Assembly: GCF_002367995.1 (NCBI RefSeq)
Contig: NZ_AP018207.1
Span: forward strand, 2,034,333-2,098,332
Length of the DNA: 64,000 nt
Reading direction: 5' to 3'
From: Calothrix brevissima NIES-22
Lineage (GTDB): Bacteria > Cyanobacteriota > Cyanobacteriia > Cyanobacteriales > Nostocaceae
A program made the position numbers and the translations under genes. Positions 28,136-38,015 of this stretch are shown one piece after another. Each line of letters opens with the position of its first letter. Within the stretch, counting starts at the first letter, position 1. The notes under the pieces are model-generated. The model was not told the origin of the DNA, did not search any database, and saw only the letters and a list, made by a program, of their open reading frames with translations.

Positions 28136-28196
28136 ATTGGAATAGATATATCAATAACAATGTTGGGGACTTCCAATTAAAAAAATACCCACGGGG

Positions 28197-28462
28197 GTAG
28201 GGGCACGGCACCGATAAAATATCGGTAATACCGAAAGTTTGTAGATGCCTATTGGTGTCAACTTAAGCTAAAAGCTATAGAGGACGGGCGTTGTACAAAA
28301 ACCTCGCCCTCATCCCCTAACCCCTTCTCCCAATGGGAGAAGGGGAATTTAATTTCTGACTCCCCTCTCCCTGGGGAGAGGGGCTGGGGGTGAGGGCAAA
28401 AACCTTACCACCAAGCGGGTTTTACGTTAAGTTGACACAGGTGGTAGATGCCGTGCCCCTAC
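28197..28462. repeat. Nested composite inverted-repeat element
   Basis: Three pairs of inverted arms are nested. The outer pair is GTAGGGGCACGGCA (28197-28210) with TGCCGTGCCCCTAC (28449-28462). The middle pair is GTGTCAACTTAA (28255-28266) with TTAAGTTGACAC (28427-28438). The inner pair is GCCCTCATCCCC (28306-28317) with GGGGGTGAGGGC (28386-28397). Inside the inner pair lie two hairpins, at 28321-28345 (CCCCTTCTCCC, 3-nt loop) and 28362-28383. It fills most of the spacer between moaC and the GAF-protein gene. The pattern suggests successive insertions of small non-coding palindromic elements. Confidence 0.8.
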
Positions 28463-28551
28463 AAGTTGGATAATTTATTTTTTAGAGTTCCCTTGACACC
28501 AAGCAAAAAATTCTCAGAATAAACTGATTACTGTAAATTGAGAGCAAAGCC

Positions 28552-29751
28552 ATGTCCTCTCTAACTCACAATGCTTTTGAAGCAGGACGGGTATACAAAT
28601 CTACTGGTGCAATTCCTGTAAATCTATTGCGATCGCCAATTTATCACGCCTGGGAGCGATCGCATCTCCAAGGGTCTAACCCCTACGCCCTACAAGCGGA
28701 AAAACTCTCAATCATCGATACAGAACGGTTATTAGCGCAAAATATTGCTTTAATCGACGCAGCTCGTCCCTATTTTAGAATTTTATCTCAAGCCGCAGGA
28801 TCTGAGCGTCATGCAGTTATGTTAGGCGATCGCAACGCCATTGTCTTAGATGTGGTAGGCGATGAGCAGACTGTACGCGGGCCAGAACCTTTCCCTCTCC
28901 CCGGTTCCCTGCTTTCGGAAAGCGTGGCGGGAGCCAATGGGATTGGTACACCCCTAGCAGCCGCAGATTATATAGAAATCGTCGCCGCCGAACATTTTAT
29001 CGAGGGGTTTCATTCCTTTACCTGTCAAGGAATTCCTCTGAAAAACGACAAACAAGAAATTATTGGCGTATTTAGTATCTCTCTACGGCGTGCAGATGCT
29101 GGACAACGCCTCAAAGAAATCTTGAAATGCGCTAGTCATGGTATTGAAGCTGAATTTGTTGTTTCTAAATTAGAACAAGATGTACGCCGGATTTTGACAT
29201 CTCATCCTGAAGATTACCAACCCATAGAAGAACTGCGTCAAGATATTATCCAAGCGCATCAAGCAGCACGCTTAAAAATGGAAATTGGCTCGCGGATGGT
29301 AGCAAACAATCGCTTAGATTATGCCATGCAAATTCTGCGACAAGCTGATAACTCGATTCAAATTTTTCGCCGTCGGGCGGAAGTTTGGCAGAGTTTAGCA
29401 TCATTAGAACTAGGTGTAATTCAATCTGTATGCCTCACAGATAGCATTCGCGATTTGGTAGATTTACTATCAACTGAAATCTCGATTCGCAAACTAGAAG
29501 TTATCACATATTGGCAAGAAGAACCAATTCACGTTTTAGCAGATTCGCGTAGCCTATTGCGCCAGCTTTTTCGCTATTTTTTACAAATATTTGAGATTGC
29601 AGGTAAAGGCGGTAAAGTCAAAGTAGTAGTGGATATGCTAGATTCTGAATTTGTGCAAGTCAGTTTTATCCCCAATGACAGATTAAATCTTGACCAATTA
29701 GAATCAGGCAAGTACACTTTTTCTCTACCACTAGCTAATCATAAGTTATGA
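28552..29751 (+). CDS. GAF-domain sensor protein with degenerate histidine-kinase-like C terminus
   Basis: The 399-residue protein opens with an AcoR-type N-terminal region (SPIYHAWERSHLQGSNP), as in activators of the sigma-54 kind. A GAF-like sensor region follows (about 70-200: GPEPFPLPGSLLSESVAGAN, GIGTPLAAADYIEIVAAEHF, IIGVFSISLRR). Residues about 240-390 have the spacing of a dimerisation helix pair and an HATPase fold (VLADSRSLLRQLFRYFLQIF), but I see no phospho-accepting His, no N-box Asn and no glycine-rich G boxes. It therefore looks like a pseudokinase or adaptor. Its stop overlaps the start of the receiver gene by 4 bp (ATGA), so the two proteins probably work together. The signal is unknown. 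Confidence 0.7.
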   Translation: MSSLTHNAFEAGRVYKSTGAIPVNLLRSPIYHAWERSHLQGSNPYALQAEKLSIIDTERLLAQNIALIDAARPYFRILSQAAGSERHAVMLGDRNAIVLDVVGDEQTVRGPEPFPLPGSLLSESVAGANGIGTPLAAADYIEIVAAEHFIEGFHSFTCQGIPLKNDKQEIIGVFSISLRRADAGQRLKEILKCASHGIEAEFVVSKLEQDVRRILTSHPEDYQPIEELRQDIIQAHQAARLKMEIGSRMVANNRLDYAMQILRQADNSIQIFRRRAEVWQSLASLELGVIQSVCLTDSIRDLVDLLSTEISIRKLEVITYWQEEPIHVLADSRSLLRQLFRYFLQIFEIAGKGGKVKVVVDMLDSEFVQVSFIPNDRLNLDQLESGKYTFSLPLANHKL

Positions 29752-30149
29752 GCAGAAACATTTCAGTGCAGCGTAAGGTGCTGATTGCAGACGATGACGA
29801 TGACAGTCGAAAGATGCTGGCTTTTTTACTGGAAGATGAAGGCTGGGAAGTCAAAGAAGCACGGGATGGTAAAGAAGCTTTAGCAACAATAATTAACGAT
29901 TGCCCTGATTTATTAATTTTAGATAACCGAATGCCAGAATTAACCGGAGCCGAAGTTTATCAACAACTGCAAGCGCAAGGTATTAATTTGGCAGTGGTTT
30001 TAGCTACAGCCTATGGACATATAGAGGAATTAGCTTCATCCTTAGGTATTGTTTATTTTGTTAATAAACCCTATGATCTGACAGAGTTATTAACAACTAT
30101 AGAATCTGCTTACGAAAATTTTTCTACCAGTAATATTTCTCCGATTTAA
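29748..30149 (+). CDS. Single-domain (CheY-like) response regulator
   Basis: The 133-residue protein is a receiver domain without output. It has the acidic pocket IADDDDDSRKM, the phospho-accepting Asp in LLILDNRMPELTG, the Thr in VVLATAYG and the Lys in YFVNKPYD. All key residues are present, so it should be phosphorylatable. It overlaps the upstream kinase-like GAF gene by ATGA and is its likely partner. Because that protein lacks catalytic residues, the phosphate donor may be another kinase. Confidence 0.9.
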   Translation: MSRNISVQRKVLIADDDDDSRKMLAFLLEDEGWEVKEARDGKEALATIINDCPDLLILDNRMPELTGAEVYQQLQAQGINLAVVLATAYGHIEELASSLGIVYFVNKPYDLTELLTTIESAYENFSTSNISPI

Positions 30150-30299
30150 AATTATTTATGCCGCAAAAATTAATACCAATTTCAATACAGTATATTTCAG
30201 GTAAATGAGGTATGCGCTTCGGGGTATGACAGTACCAACGCCCCTACAATCAACAATTATCTGTACCTTACCAACTTGTAATCCCTGTATTATGGGCAG

Positions 30300-30345
30300 C
30301 ACATCAATATATCTTAGAGGGCATGGCACTTCCATGTCCTATCTA
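30300..30345 (+). repeat. Dispersed repeat, cacatcaat...gagggcatggca type
   Basis: CACATCAATATATCTTAGAG followed by GGCATGGCACTTCCATG matches, as reverse complement, the sequence near 56752-56793. An orphan arm of the GTAGGGGC family (cgcccctac) lies just upstream at 30239. Both sit in the 212-bp spacer between two convergent genes; no gene was seen there. Confidence 0.6.
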
Positions 30346-30361
30346 CTTGAGACAGTTTTGA

Positions 30362-33340
30362 TTAATTAGGGCAAGCTTTTTTTCCTTGTTCTGCGGCTGG
30401 GTAATCGGGTTTGAGTTTGAGGGCTTCATCAAAAGCCGCGATCGCTCTTTGGGATTGTCCGAATTTACACAAACTTAATCCCAAATAATACCAAGCTTCA
30501 GCTTTTTCGTTCTGAGTTAATTGGGGACGTTCTAACAGCGAATAAAATTGAGCGATCGCCTGATCGTCTCGCTTTAAGTTCTGTAAAGCAATGCCTTTAC
30601 CGCGCAAAGCAATAAAGTAGTTGGGATTGTATTTTAAGGCTTGCTCGTAAGCTTGGAGAGCGGTTTCATATTCCTGCTTCTGCAATAATACCCTAGCTTG
30701 ATAGGTAAACCCAATTGCTAATTCTTTGGCATTGGCATCTTTACGTTCTGTTTGCCAAACCTGTTTTAATAACTCTATGGCTTGGTTAATCGTGGTTAGA
30801 GCTGTATCTGGTTGTTTGATTGCCAGTAATGCTTCAGTTTTATTGATCCAAAATACGGGATCTTTAGGGTTATAGGTAATCGCTCTATCAAAAGCGGCGA
30901 TCGCTTCATTAGGTTGTTTTAAATTATACAGTGCTTCTCCTCGGCAATTCCAGGCATAAACTGCTTCTGGGTTAATGATAGTTGCCGTAGTACAGGATTC
31001 TAGCATCTGGTTGTAATCTTTAAGTCCAGCTAGGGCATAGCCGCGATTAGTCCAAGATTGGTAGTAGTTGCTATCGAGTTTTAACAGCTTGTTATACTTA
31101 TCAATTGCTTCTTGATGCTTTCCTTGCTGCAATAAAGCATTACCTTGCTTAAAAATAGTTTCTACTTGTAACCATCTAAAGACACTGAAACCTAAAACCA
31201 TGACGCTAGAACCACAAACCATTAAAGCCGCTATGGCTAGCAACACCAAAAACCGTTTAGTACCTTTGGTTTCTGGTGCAGTCACTGTATTGTTGACAGT
31301 CCAAGTATGGGTAGCAGGAACGGAATTATATATAGTTGTTTGTGCCAAAGAAGCACGAATAGTTTTCTCTAATTCCACCCTTACCCAATTACGACTAAAA
31401 ACTGCTTGGTAAATGCGGTTCCCCAATTTCAACTTGTCTTTTTCTAAAATTACCAATCCGATCCTTAACAGTTCTGCTTGTTCTCGACTGCGATCGTCAT
31501 TTGCTACTTCTCCTTGTTGCCAAATTTGCTGATACAGCTCCAACAGCAATAATGAGTCACAATTGGGATTGCGGACTAGACTTTCATGTATACTTTGCAA
31601 ATGTTCAGCTGCAATTTGTGTTTCCCAGTTATTAATCAGGCTATTTTCTACTAGCTGTTGCACTGTGACAGCTTCTGCACCTGCTGGAATCAAAATTTCT
31701 GATTCTGCTAACAACTGACACAGCTTTTGGGTAAGAATCGGCTGTCCATCTGTCCATGACAATATTTCCGAAATTACTCTGTCTGGAGAAGCAGCTTTTA
31801 CGTCTAATTTATATAATTTAATATTGTTGGCGCTAAATAATCTTAATCTGACTGATTCCTGCTCGATCCAATGGCGATTAAAAACTGCCTGGTAAATCCG
31901 ATTAGCAATCTTTAGTTCATCTTGTTGTTGCACTATTAATCCTAAATGCAACAATTGTGCTTGTTCGCAACTTCCATTGGTTGGGACTGCACCCTCTTGC
32001 CAAATTCGCTGATACAATTCCAACATTAACAAGGGATCGCATTGCTGATTGTGAATTATACTGTCGCGTATCCCCTGCAAATGCTCGGCTGCAACTTGAG
32101 TTTCCCAATTCTGAATCAGGCGGTTTTCTACTAGTTGTTTTACTGTTTTATCTACCTCATTGGCAGCTATTTCTAATCCTGAATTTGCTAATAACTGATA
32201 AAGTTTTTGGGTAAGAATCGGTTGCTCATTTGTCCAAGCCAGTACTGCTGCCCGCAAAACTTCTGAGTTGCTATTTTGTCCATTCGACTCATTATTTTTA
32301 GGACTAAATAATTTTAACTTGACTAATTCCTGCTCAATCCATTGACTATTAAAAACTGCTTGGTAAATGCGGTTAGCAACTTTTAATTGCTCTTGTTTTT
32401 GCACTACCAATTTTAACCGCAACAGTTCTGTATGTTCTGCACTGCTATTAATTGGTACTTCCTTCTCTTGCCAAATTTGTTGATAAGCCTGCAACAGTAA
32501 TAAGGGATTGCATTGTTGATTCTGAATGATGCTATTGACTATCCCTTGTAAATGATCGGCTGCAACTTGAGTTTCCCAATTATTAATCAGGCTATTTTGT
32601 ACCAAGTTTTGCACTATTGCAGCTTCTGTACCTGTGGGAATCTCTAATTCTGATTCTGCCAGTAACCGACACAACTTTTGGGTCAGAATCGGTTGTCCGT
32701 CTGTCCAAGCTAAAACCTCTGCTAGTAAAACTTCAGGATTACTAGCTTTTTCATCTAACTTAAATAACTTGATAGTACTACGGCTAAACAGTCTTACCCT
32801 TGCTGATTCTTGCTCTGCTGAATTAGCAGCATAAGCGGAATGCTCAACCTGGTTCGAGACTTTTAAATTGTTTTGCTGTGGTAGTACCATTTCTAAGTTT
32901 AATTGTTGAATCTGTACTGGAATTTTTGAAGTTGGAGATGCTCCCTCCTGAGTGAAATTTTGCTGCAATTCGGATTCTAAAGCAAGATGCTCCAAAAAAA
33001 ATTTAATTGTAGTTGGTTTTAACCAACCTTTAAGTACCGCTAATTCGCCAAATCGCAGTTTTTTATGGGTTTGTTCAACCAAGATATTGCTGATTTGTTG
33101 TTCATTCAACAGCCCAGCTGCTTGTAAATATGTACCCAAGGGCTGCTTTGCTCTGTGCTCAAGTAAAGTTGGCCACTGCTGTGAGAAAAAATCAGCAGTT
33201 TCTTGTTTCAGCCATCCATGTAAGGCGAGAATTTCACCAAGTCGCAATCCGGTAATTTGGGATTGCTCTTGTAAAGCCATCTCTACCTGTTCAGATGAAA
33301 TGAGGTCAGCCTGTTGTAAAACTTTACCAAGCGGCTTCAT
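30362..33340 (-). CDS. MshEN-like / triplicated AAA-lid-like / TPR membrane protein
   Basis: The 992-residue protein has four parts. Residues 1-125 hold four MshEN/T2SSE_N half-repeats (PLGKVLQQADLISSEQVEMA, RLGEILALHGWLKQET, PLGTYLQAAGLLNEQQ, RFGELAVLKGWLKPTT), a fold that in some proteins binds cyclic di-GMP. Residues about 180-670 contain three copies of a roughly 160-residue module (WTDGQPILTQKLC, NWETQ, RIYQAVF), known as the helical and winged-helix end of the AAA-like domain in cyanobacterial WD40 proteins, here without the P-loop ATPase. A membrane helix (FLVLLAIAALMVCGSSVMVL) follows near 700-722, then about six TPR repeats to the C terminus (NYYQSWTNRGYALAGLKDYN, NPEAVYAWNCRGEALYNLKQ). 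It looks like a membrane-anchored scaffold; the function is unknown. Confidence 0.75.
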   Translation of the reverse strand: MKPLGKVLQQADLISSEQVEMALQEQSQITGLRLGEILALHGWLKQETADFFSQQWPTLLEHRAKQPLGTYLQAAGLLNEQQISNILVEQTHKKLRFGELAVLKGWLKPTTIKFFLEHLALESELQQNFTQEGASPTSKIPVQIQQLNLEMVLPQQNNLKVSNQVEHSAYAANSAEQESARVRLFSRSTIKLFKLDEKASNPEVLLAEVLAWTDGQPILTQKLCRLLAESELEIPTGTEAAIVQNLVQNSLINNWETQVAADHLQGIVNSIIQNQQCNPLLLLQAYQQIWQEKEVPINSSAEHTELLRLKLVVQKQEQLKVANRIYQAVFNSQWIEQELVKLKLFSPKNNESNGQNSNSEVLRAAVLAWTNEQPILTQKLYQLLANSGLEIAANEVDKTVKQLVENRLIQNWETQVAAEHLQGIRDSIIHNQQCDPLLMLELYQRIWQEGAVPTNGSCEQAQLLHLGLIVQQQDELKIANRIYQAVFNRHWIEQESVRLRLFSANNIKLYKLDVKAASPDRVISEILSWTDGQPILTQKLCQLLAESEILIPAGAEAVTVQQLVENSLINNWETQIAAEHLQSIHESLVRNPNCDSLLLLELYQQIWQQGEVANDDRSREQAELLRIGLVILEKDKLKLGNRIYQAVFSRNWVRVELEKTIRASLAQTTIYNSVPATHTWTVNNTVTAPETKGTKRFLVLLAIAALMVCGSSVMVLGFSVFRWLQVETIFKQGNALLQQGKHQEAIDKYNKLLKLDSNYYQSWTNRGYALAGLKDYNQMLESCTTATIINPEAVYAWNCRGEALYNLKQPNEAIAAFDRAITYNPKDPVFWINKTEALLAIKQPDTALTTINQAIELLKQVWQTERKDANAKELAIGFTYQARVLLQKQEYETALQAYEQALKYNPNYFIALRGKGIALQNLKRDDQAIAQFYSLLERPQLTQNEKAEAWYYLGLSLCKFGQSQRAIAAFDEALKLKPDYPAAEQGKKACPN

Positions 33341-33952
33341 AATCCCCGGGGATATTTAGTTATGAAAATCAGAAAATAGAATTATATTTTATTTTGATAT
33401 CAAAAGCTTATATTACCATTAATAGCGAATTTTGGCTATTATTATGGCAGAATTTCGCTTAATTCTTCATATAACTATCTTTGCCTAGACAATAAGCTGG
33501 ACAACAATGTCTTATCTAGTTCTGCATCTCTAGTACCGCAAAGCAGAAATCAAAAGGTTAATACATCGAGGCTTGTGACTGTTGGAAATGGTAGCTTTAT
33601 TGACGCAGTGTTGTACTATTTAAGCTGTACTTATACTGCTATCTGCTTGGCTCACCATCTAGCAATCCTCAATCATTTGTGAAATTTACCAACTCTCTGT
33701 TTTTTTCTCTGACAAGAAAGAAAGAAAGAGTCAAGAGCAGGTTTTAATTTTCCGTGAATTGGTATCAGTAGTTGAATATTTTTTTAACTGTTATGTCAGT
33801 CCTGTAATTATAATTTTGGGCCGATCTGAATTGAAAACTCGGGTGTTAGTTAGGAGTAATCTTTTTCTTTGGGATCGGCCGACTATACGCAACATTTGCT
33901 CAACTAATCTCCCTGGGTATTTTCTTTGGCAGAAATTACCTAGAGCAGCGAG
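33341..33952. other. Intergenic region
   Basis: These 612 AT-rich bases lie between the MshEN/TPR gene and the chemoreceptor gene, both leftward. An inverted repeat GGCCGATC/GATCGGCC with a loop of about 45 nt lies at about 33821-33879, close to the end of the chemoreceptor gene. No gene is supported. Confidence 0.45.
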
Positions 33953-36922
33953 TTAATTAACTTTGAAAGTCTCCACAGTAGCTTGTAATTCCTGGGAAAT
34001 TTCAACAGTTTGTTTCAGAGATTGAGAAGCTTGATGAGAGTAAGTACTCGTGAGGTTAGAGACTTGATAAATATCTTGCATGAGTTTGCTGACTGATTGC
34101 GATGTCTTCACTTGAGATTCTGTGGCTAAAGAAATCGACTGCACCAAATCATCAATTTGTTGGGATACATAGATAATCTGATTCAGGGAAGTTTTGGCAT
34201 TTTCAACAATGCTAGTTCCTTCTACTACCTGATTAGTTCCTAGTTCCATTGCTGTCACTACTTCATTGGTTTCCCGTTGAATCTTATCGACAACTTGGGT
34301 AATTTCTTGAGTCGCTTCCGAACATCTAGCTGCTAGTGCTGCTACTTCTTCAGCAATCATGGCAAAACCTTCGCCTTCAACACCAGATCTTGTAGCTTCT
34401 AACCCAGCATTAATTGCTAAAAAGTTAGTTTGCATAGCTATTTGATTGATTAAAGCAACTACTTGGGAAATTTGTTGTGAGGATTCACCAAGACGCTTAA
34501 CTTTTTTAGCTGTGTCGCCAATTGTGGTGCGGAGTTTGAAAATATTTTGTACTGCTCGATCTATGGCTTGACCATTTTCTTGCGCCGCACCAGAGGCTGT
34601 GTGAGCAAATACAGCAGCCTGTTTAGCGTTATCTGCCACAGTGGCAATGGAATCTCTCATTTGATCTATACTCACCAAACTCAGGCTGATATCGTCTGCT
34701 TGTTTGATGACGGTATCGGCGAGTTGGTGAATTGCAACTTCGTTTTCGCCAATCGCTGTATTTACCTGAATTGCTGAAGTTTTGACTTTGGTAACAATGG
34801 CTCTAAGACTTTCCACAATGGAGTTGAAAAAGTCAGCAACAGTACCTAGTTCTCCCATTGTGACTTCAGAACGTACTGTGAGATCGCCTTGGGATGCACC
34901 TTCAATATCTTTGAGCAGAGTGAGTATTTGCTGTTGTACTGCTTCGTTGTATTGACGTTGCTCAATTGCTGCAGTTTCAGCGTGATAACGGGCGGTGTCT
35001 ATTTGCTCTAGAAGGCTAGATTGCTCTAGCGCATAACCTACGGGAATTGCTACCTGTCTCAATAATTCAATTTCTAATTCTTGCCATTTACGGGAAGCAG
35101 AACATTGATGGGCGATGAGCAAGCCATATAATTTGTTGTCGAGTAGAATTGGTGCTACTAAATTGGCTTTGACAGCAAATTCTTCTAATTGATTGATATG
35201 ACAATCTGTTAAGCCAGCAGCGTAGATGTTTTCTGTGACTTGCACCCGGCCGTTTTGGTATTTCTCTACATAATTATTAATGAAACAAGGGTCGATGATT
35301 TCTTGCCCTAATGTACTTGGCCAATCACTATCAACTGATTCAGCAATAATTTTACCTGCCCAATTTTCGTCAAAATAGTAGACAATCACGCGATCTGCTT
35401 GGATTGCTTCTCTGGTACTGGTAACTGCTACATCTAAGATATGTGCTGTGTTCAGCGAACCACGGAAACGTGCTGTAATTTCATTGACTAACTGGGATAA
35501 TTGGGCTTGATTTTCCAGGCGGATAGCTTGTGCTGTCATGGCGTCTGCCATGCGATTAAAAGTATTAGCTAGTTGTCCTACTTCATCGTTGCTATAGATT
35601 TCGCAACGAGCATAGCGATCGCCACGAGCAAATTTGTGGGCTGTTTGCTCTAGTTGCTGAATCGGTTTAACTACTCCCCGCTTTAAAATCAATGTCCAGA
35701 AGATTACGAGTACTAATGCTAAATTAACTGCAATTACTTCTACCCAAAAGCTATTTGCTAGTAATTGATTGATTGCTGTTTCTGGAGTTCCTCGCACTAA
35801 AATAGCAGCAGGTTTTTCATCAAACACATTGGTAGCTTGCTCGTCTGTTTCTATGATTTTATTGGGTACAGATTGGGCAGCCATTGCATAGGTTTGATTA
35901 CCTAATTTTATCTTGGCTGTCACGGGGCTACCTTTGGCGTTGGCTGCTGCTGCTAATAATGCCAAATCTTTTTGGGGTAATTTAACATTACTTTGGGCTT
36001 GATTAATATTTGGCAGTTCGCCTTGATCTAAAGATGTTGCTAGGGCAAATTCACCGTTTGGCTGGCGTAAATACACCGCACTATAACCACCAGATGTTGC
36101 TTTTAATGTATCTTTGACAATTTGGTCTTTACCATTGACAATTTCACCAGCAATTAAGGCTCCGACAACAGCGTTGGTTTGGGGATTTTTTACAGGTGTG
36201 ACTGTATAGCGAATCAAAGCATTTTGATTGTTCAATCCAGCAGCTAATACTGGTAATTCTTTACTTAAATCCGCTACATTAATAATGCGGCTGGCTTTAA
36301 TTGTTTGCGGATTTGCTAAGACATCACTAACTAAATTATCCGGATTAAATATTTCCCCATTACGGTTGGTGTTGGCGTTGGCAATAATCTGAAAATTATC
36401 GCCAACTAGGGTGACATATTCGATTTTATTAATTTTACTGGTGCTGTCGAGAATTTGCTTGACTTCTGTTTGTAAGTCCTGATTTAAAGCTTGTCCTGAT
36501 GAATGCAAAATCGCGGCTTTTACTAAGGTGGGATTTTCAGATTGACTAAGCAATCCTAAAGCCATTTGATTGATTTTACTATTGTAATTAATATCTGCGA
36601 TCGCTAGTTCTGATTTGGAGCGATCGAAGGATATATTTTGTAATCCAGTAGAGATTAAACTTCTTCCGACTACACTAATACCAACAATCCCAATTAATTG
36701 CGATGCTGTCAGGGCAATTAGTTGCTTGTGATTAATAGAAAGATTAGCAAATCGCTGGGATAAAGATTGGATTAATGTTTGATAATTAGCCTTCTTGGTT
36801 TGAATTTTCGCAAATAAACCAGAATTGGAATTGTTCTTAAATTCAACAATTTGTGGTTTAAAGGAAGATAGCTGAGATTTTGCTACCAATCCAGTTTTCG
36901 CGGGATGTAATCCATTGTTCAT
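33953..36922 (-). CDS. Methyl-accepting chemotaxis protein with Cache, HAMP and bilin-lineage GAF domain (PixJ-like)
   Basis: The 989-residue receptor has a membrane helix near 65-90, a periplasmic double-Cache-like region to about 390, a second helix (VEVIAVNLALVLVIFWTLIL), a HAMP domain, a GAF domain (about 480-650), a second HAMP-like stretch and a C-terminal MCP signalling domain with the tip VVALINQIAMQTNFLAINAG. The GAF domain resembles cyanobacteriochromes: IYAAGLTDCHINQLEEF has Cys574-His575 at the usual bilin-attachment site, and IDPCF (Cys546) lies near the DXCF position. If it carries phycocyanobilin, the protein would be a phototaxis receptor of the PixJ/PtxD kind. No CheA, CheW or CheY genes are adjacent. 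Bilin binding is inference. Confidence 0.85.
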   Translation of the reverse strand: MNNGLHPAKTGLVAKSQLSSFKPQIVEFKNNSNSGLFAKIQTKKANYQTLIQSLSQRFANLSINHKQLIALTASQLIGIVGISVVGRSLISTGLQNISFDRSKSELAIADINYNSKINQMALGLLSQSENPTLVKAAILHSSGQALNQDLQTEVKQILDSTSKINKIEYVTLVGDNFQIIANANTNRNGEIFNPDNLVSDVLANPQTIKASRIINVADLSKELPVLAAGLNNQNALIRYTVTPVKNPQTNAVVGALIAGEIVNGKDQIVKDTLKATSGGYSAVYLRQPNGEFALATSLDQGELPNINQAQSNVKLPQKDLALLAAAANAKGSPVTAKIKLGNQTYAMAAQSVPNKIIETDEQATNVFDEKPAAILVRGTPETAINQLLANSFWVEVIAVNLALVLVIFWTLILKRGVVKPIQQLEQTAHKFARGDRYARCEIYSNDEVGQLANTFNRMADAMTAQAIRLENQAQLSQLVNEITARFRGSLNTAHILDVAVTSTREAIQADRVIVYYFDENWAGKIIAESVDSDWPSTLGQEIIDPCFINNYVEKYQNGRVQVTENIYAAGLTDCHINQLEEFAVKANLVAPILLDNKLYGLLIAHQCSASRKWQELEIELLRQVAIPVGYALEQSSLLEQIDTARYHAETAAIEQRQYNEAVQQQILTLLKDIEGASQGDLTVRSEVTMGELGTVADFFNSIVESLRAIVTKVKTSAIQVNTAIGENEVAIHQLADTVIKQADDISLSLVSIDQMRDSIATVADNAKQAAVFAHTASGAAQENGQAIDRAVQNIFKLRTTIGDTAKKVKRLGESSQQISQVVALINQIAMQTNFLAINAGLEATRSGVEGEGFAMIAEEVAALAARCSEATQEITQVVDKIQRETNEVVTAMELGTNQVVEGTSIVENAKTSLNQIIYVSQQIDDLVQSISLATESQVKTSQSVSKLMQDIYQVSNLTSTYSHQASQSLKQTVEISQELQATVETFKVN

Positions 36923-38015
36923 AAATCAGTTTTTACCTGTCAGTCAGTTAGTCTACCCCAATAAATAATTTCAAATTACTCAACTACTTGCTTGGGAAAA
37001 TAGAAGAGTTAACTGCCAGCCTGTTTGTCAAAAAGGAACTTTAACTTAAAAATAGAGTATTATTTATGACTGAAACTTTGTGCAAACTAAACATTTGATG
37101 CTGTAGTTTTCACGGTTTCTCATTTAATTAATGTATAAATAGCCACAATAGATAATTGTGCTATTTAGCTCTTATTAATATGATAATACTACTATGGGTA
37201 AATGTACATAAATTAATAGCGAAATTGCGCTTCTTAAAGTAAGTTTTGCTCACAGAAAATTTATAAAGCTTACTTATAAAATGCTTTATAATATTAGATT
37301 TACCATATTTAAGATAACTCTGCAAAACTTGCCTGGAATTTCTCGATACCAGAAGCAACAAAATAAAAAGTCTAGGTGCTGTAGTTAGTATTAATCCTGA
37401 CTTTTTAATTCACAACATTTCCACAGGCGCTACACCTGAAATATCAGGGTGAGAATATGTGGAAAAATTACCACTGATATCAGGTTCATGTCAAGTTCTT
37501 AACTGCTTAATTCTGGGATAATACGACTACTTGTAAAAGAAGTGTGTGATTTTGCTATTTTAGTTACCTACAAAGTATAAGTAATGTTTCATTGAGACTT
37601 TGAATTTTGTTAGAGATTTTAAAAGATTTTTGTAACAAAATTAAAATTTACAGTTTAATAACTATTTTTGTCAAGTCAAACAAATTAAATATAAAACTGA
37701 GCGATCGCTGGGATGCAAAATACTAAATATGCTGGTTATTTTTGCACAAATACGTCAGCAAGCTAGTACCTTGCTGCTTTGCAGTGTTGTCGCCAAGCGC
37801 CACACCACAGATGAGAATACAGTACTGTACTCTCGGCGGTAACTTTTCAATCGTTAAATGGGATTGCTATATAAGTCTTTTGACTTTTGACTTTTGACTT
37901 TTAAAATAGCGGTACTAGCCATTTTTCTAGGATCAATTCTCCCCATTTTTCCGATGTCAGCGATCGCGAAAACAGGTGAGGATATGAACATCGAAAAAAT
38001 GGATGGTAAAAATAG
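36923..38015. other. Long AT-rich intergenic region
   Basis: This gap of almost 1.1 kb lies between the divergent chemoreceptor and pseudoprotease genes. It holds a TTTGACT heptamer array at 37880-37903 and a 15-bp inverted repeat at 37943-38002. Minus-strand frames at 37161-37361 and 37901-38092 lack support. I see no RNA gene with confidence. Confidence 0.5.
37943..38002 (+). promoter_or_regulatory. Inverted repeat just upstream of the pseudoprotease start
   Basis: CCATTTTTCCGATGT (37943-37957) and ACATCGAAAAAATGG (37988-38002) pair over 15 positions with one mismatch and a 30-nt loop containing a HIP1-like GCGATCGC. The right arm ends 13 nt before the ATG at 38016, so an RNA hairpin here would sit over the ribosome-binding region. 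A regulatory role is inference. Confidence 0.4.

Noticed and set aside
37161-37361. 66-residue minus-strand frame in the long gap before the pseudoprotease gene
   Set aside because: Lys/Ile/Ser-rich translation of AT-rich DNA with no start signal or family resemblance.
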